From JANQJD01 sp965601685 (GTDB lineage Bacteria; Pseudomonadota; Alphaproteobacteria; Rhodospirillales; Rhodospirillaceae): a stretch of DNA of 64,000 nt. Within the stretch, counting starts at the first letter, position 1; every line of letters begins with the position of its first letter. The position numbers and the translations under genes were made by a program. This document shows, one piece after another, positions 63,853 to 64,000 of this stretch. Below the pieces are notes generated by a model. The model had not been told where the DNA came from, did not search any database, and was given only the letters and a program-made list of their open reading frames with translations. Location: the NCBI GenBank assembly GCA_965601685.1, contig CBFCWI010000002.1, positions 539,657 to 603,656 of the forward strand. The letters are read 5' to 3'.

Positions 63853-64000
63853 GCCTCCTTCGGAGGGTGACGCCTTCTGAATTTCGGGTGTCCCTCGTTC
63901 TTTGACAGGGTATAGAGCAGGAAGGGATGCGTGGACGGCGGTTTTGAGAACTGTCTGATCTGTGCATCTCGGAGAAAGGTCTTACGATAAGGCGTTAGTA
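63853..64000 (+). other. rRNA operon leader (16S gene beyond the window)
   Basis: The leader has a boxA-like TTCTTTGACA (63898-63907) as used for antitermination, followed by GAAGGGATGCGTGGACGGCGG, text resembling the 16S leaders of Rhodospirillales-type alphaproteobacteria. The mature 16S 5' end is not reached. Confidence 0.65.

Noticed and set aside
1..64000. CRISPR arrays, insertion sequences or prophage
   Set aside because: No regularly spaced repeats, transposase or phage genes were recognised in any part of the window.

Overview
The window comes from a host-associated-looking alphaproteobacterium. Lineage markers are a TimA/Tim44-domain protein, an ATP12 chaperone, TrcR (DUF1013), an ELM1-family protein, an NDUFS6-type zinc-finger protein and the alphaproteobacterial gene run fur-miaB-phoH. 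Metabolism visible here is aerobic (SCO1, UbiA/ubiquinone, TrxB/AhpC), cobalamin-using (CobB and a B12-dependent ribonucleotide reductase) and includes sulfur oxidation (soxYZ plus a DUF302 protein). By my own addition, genes cover only about 73% of the 64 kb. Some genes are clearly eroded (xseA, a DUF1178 gene), operons are broken up, and no mobile element is visible. This fits a lineage undergoing genome reduction. A sulfur-oxidising alphaproteobacterial symbiont of a marine invertebrate (the known type case being the Paracatenula symbiont) is my best inference, not something the sequence proves.

Layout. 1-3.3 kb: 3' end of queE, queD, elbB, and a glycosyltransferase/VTT membrane-protein pair. 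3.3-4.8 kb: empty. 4.8-14.2 kb: badI-like hydrolase, SemiSWEET, SCO1-cobB, rplY-pth, an M15 peptidase, purD and a frameshifted xseA. 14.2-29.4 kb: pheA, trcR, nrdJ, lnt, an XRE regulator, atp12, tolC, then phoH-miaB-fur on the minus strand. 29.4-41 kb: tRNA-Ala, hldE, queC, tRNA-His, a D-2-hydroxyacid dehydrogenase, an ABC exporter, an ELM1-like gene, a secreted phospholipase A2-like gene, ubiA and a shortened DUF1178 gene. 41-55.9 kb: dnaK-dnaJ, a heptosyltransferase, an OFA transporter, trxB, ahpC, secB, a HAD/ParB-like pair, rsmD, murA, a Gfo/Idh oxidoreductase, panC and a zinc-finger protein. 56-64 kb: soxYZ, DUF302, cysE, tadA, tRNA-Lys, a 1.5-kb gap with an RNA-like terminator, timA, and finally the promoter and leader of an rRNA operon whose 16S gene lies beyond the window.

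How the genes fit together. Queuosine synthesis is split between queE-queD at the left edge and queC at 32.7 kb. The cell keeps an LPS/peptidoglycan envelope (hldE, GT9, GT2, murA, lnt, TolC, M15 peptidase), core translation and tRNA maintenance (rplY, pth, miaB, tadA, rsmD), chaperones (DnaK/J, SecB, ATP12) and redox defence (TrxB, AhpC). CobB supports the cobalamin required by NrdJ. SoxYZ would carry sulfur intermediates; the other Sox proteins are not in this window.

The items most worth a second look are the PLA2-like protein, the translationally coupled HAD/ParB-like pair, the isolated BadI-like hydrolase (a possible pimeloyl-CoA source), the unusual SoxY C-terminus with an AT-rich soxZ, and a candidate structured RNA with a strong terminator near 61.7 kb.
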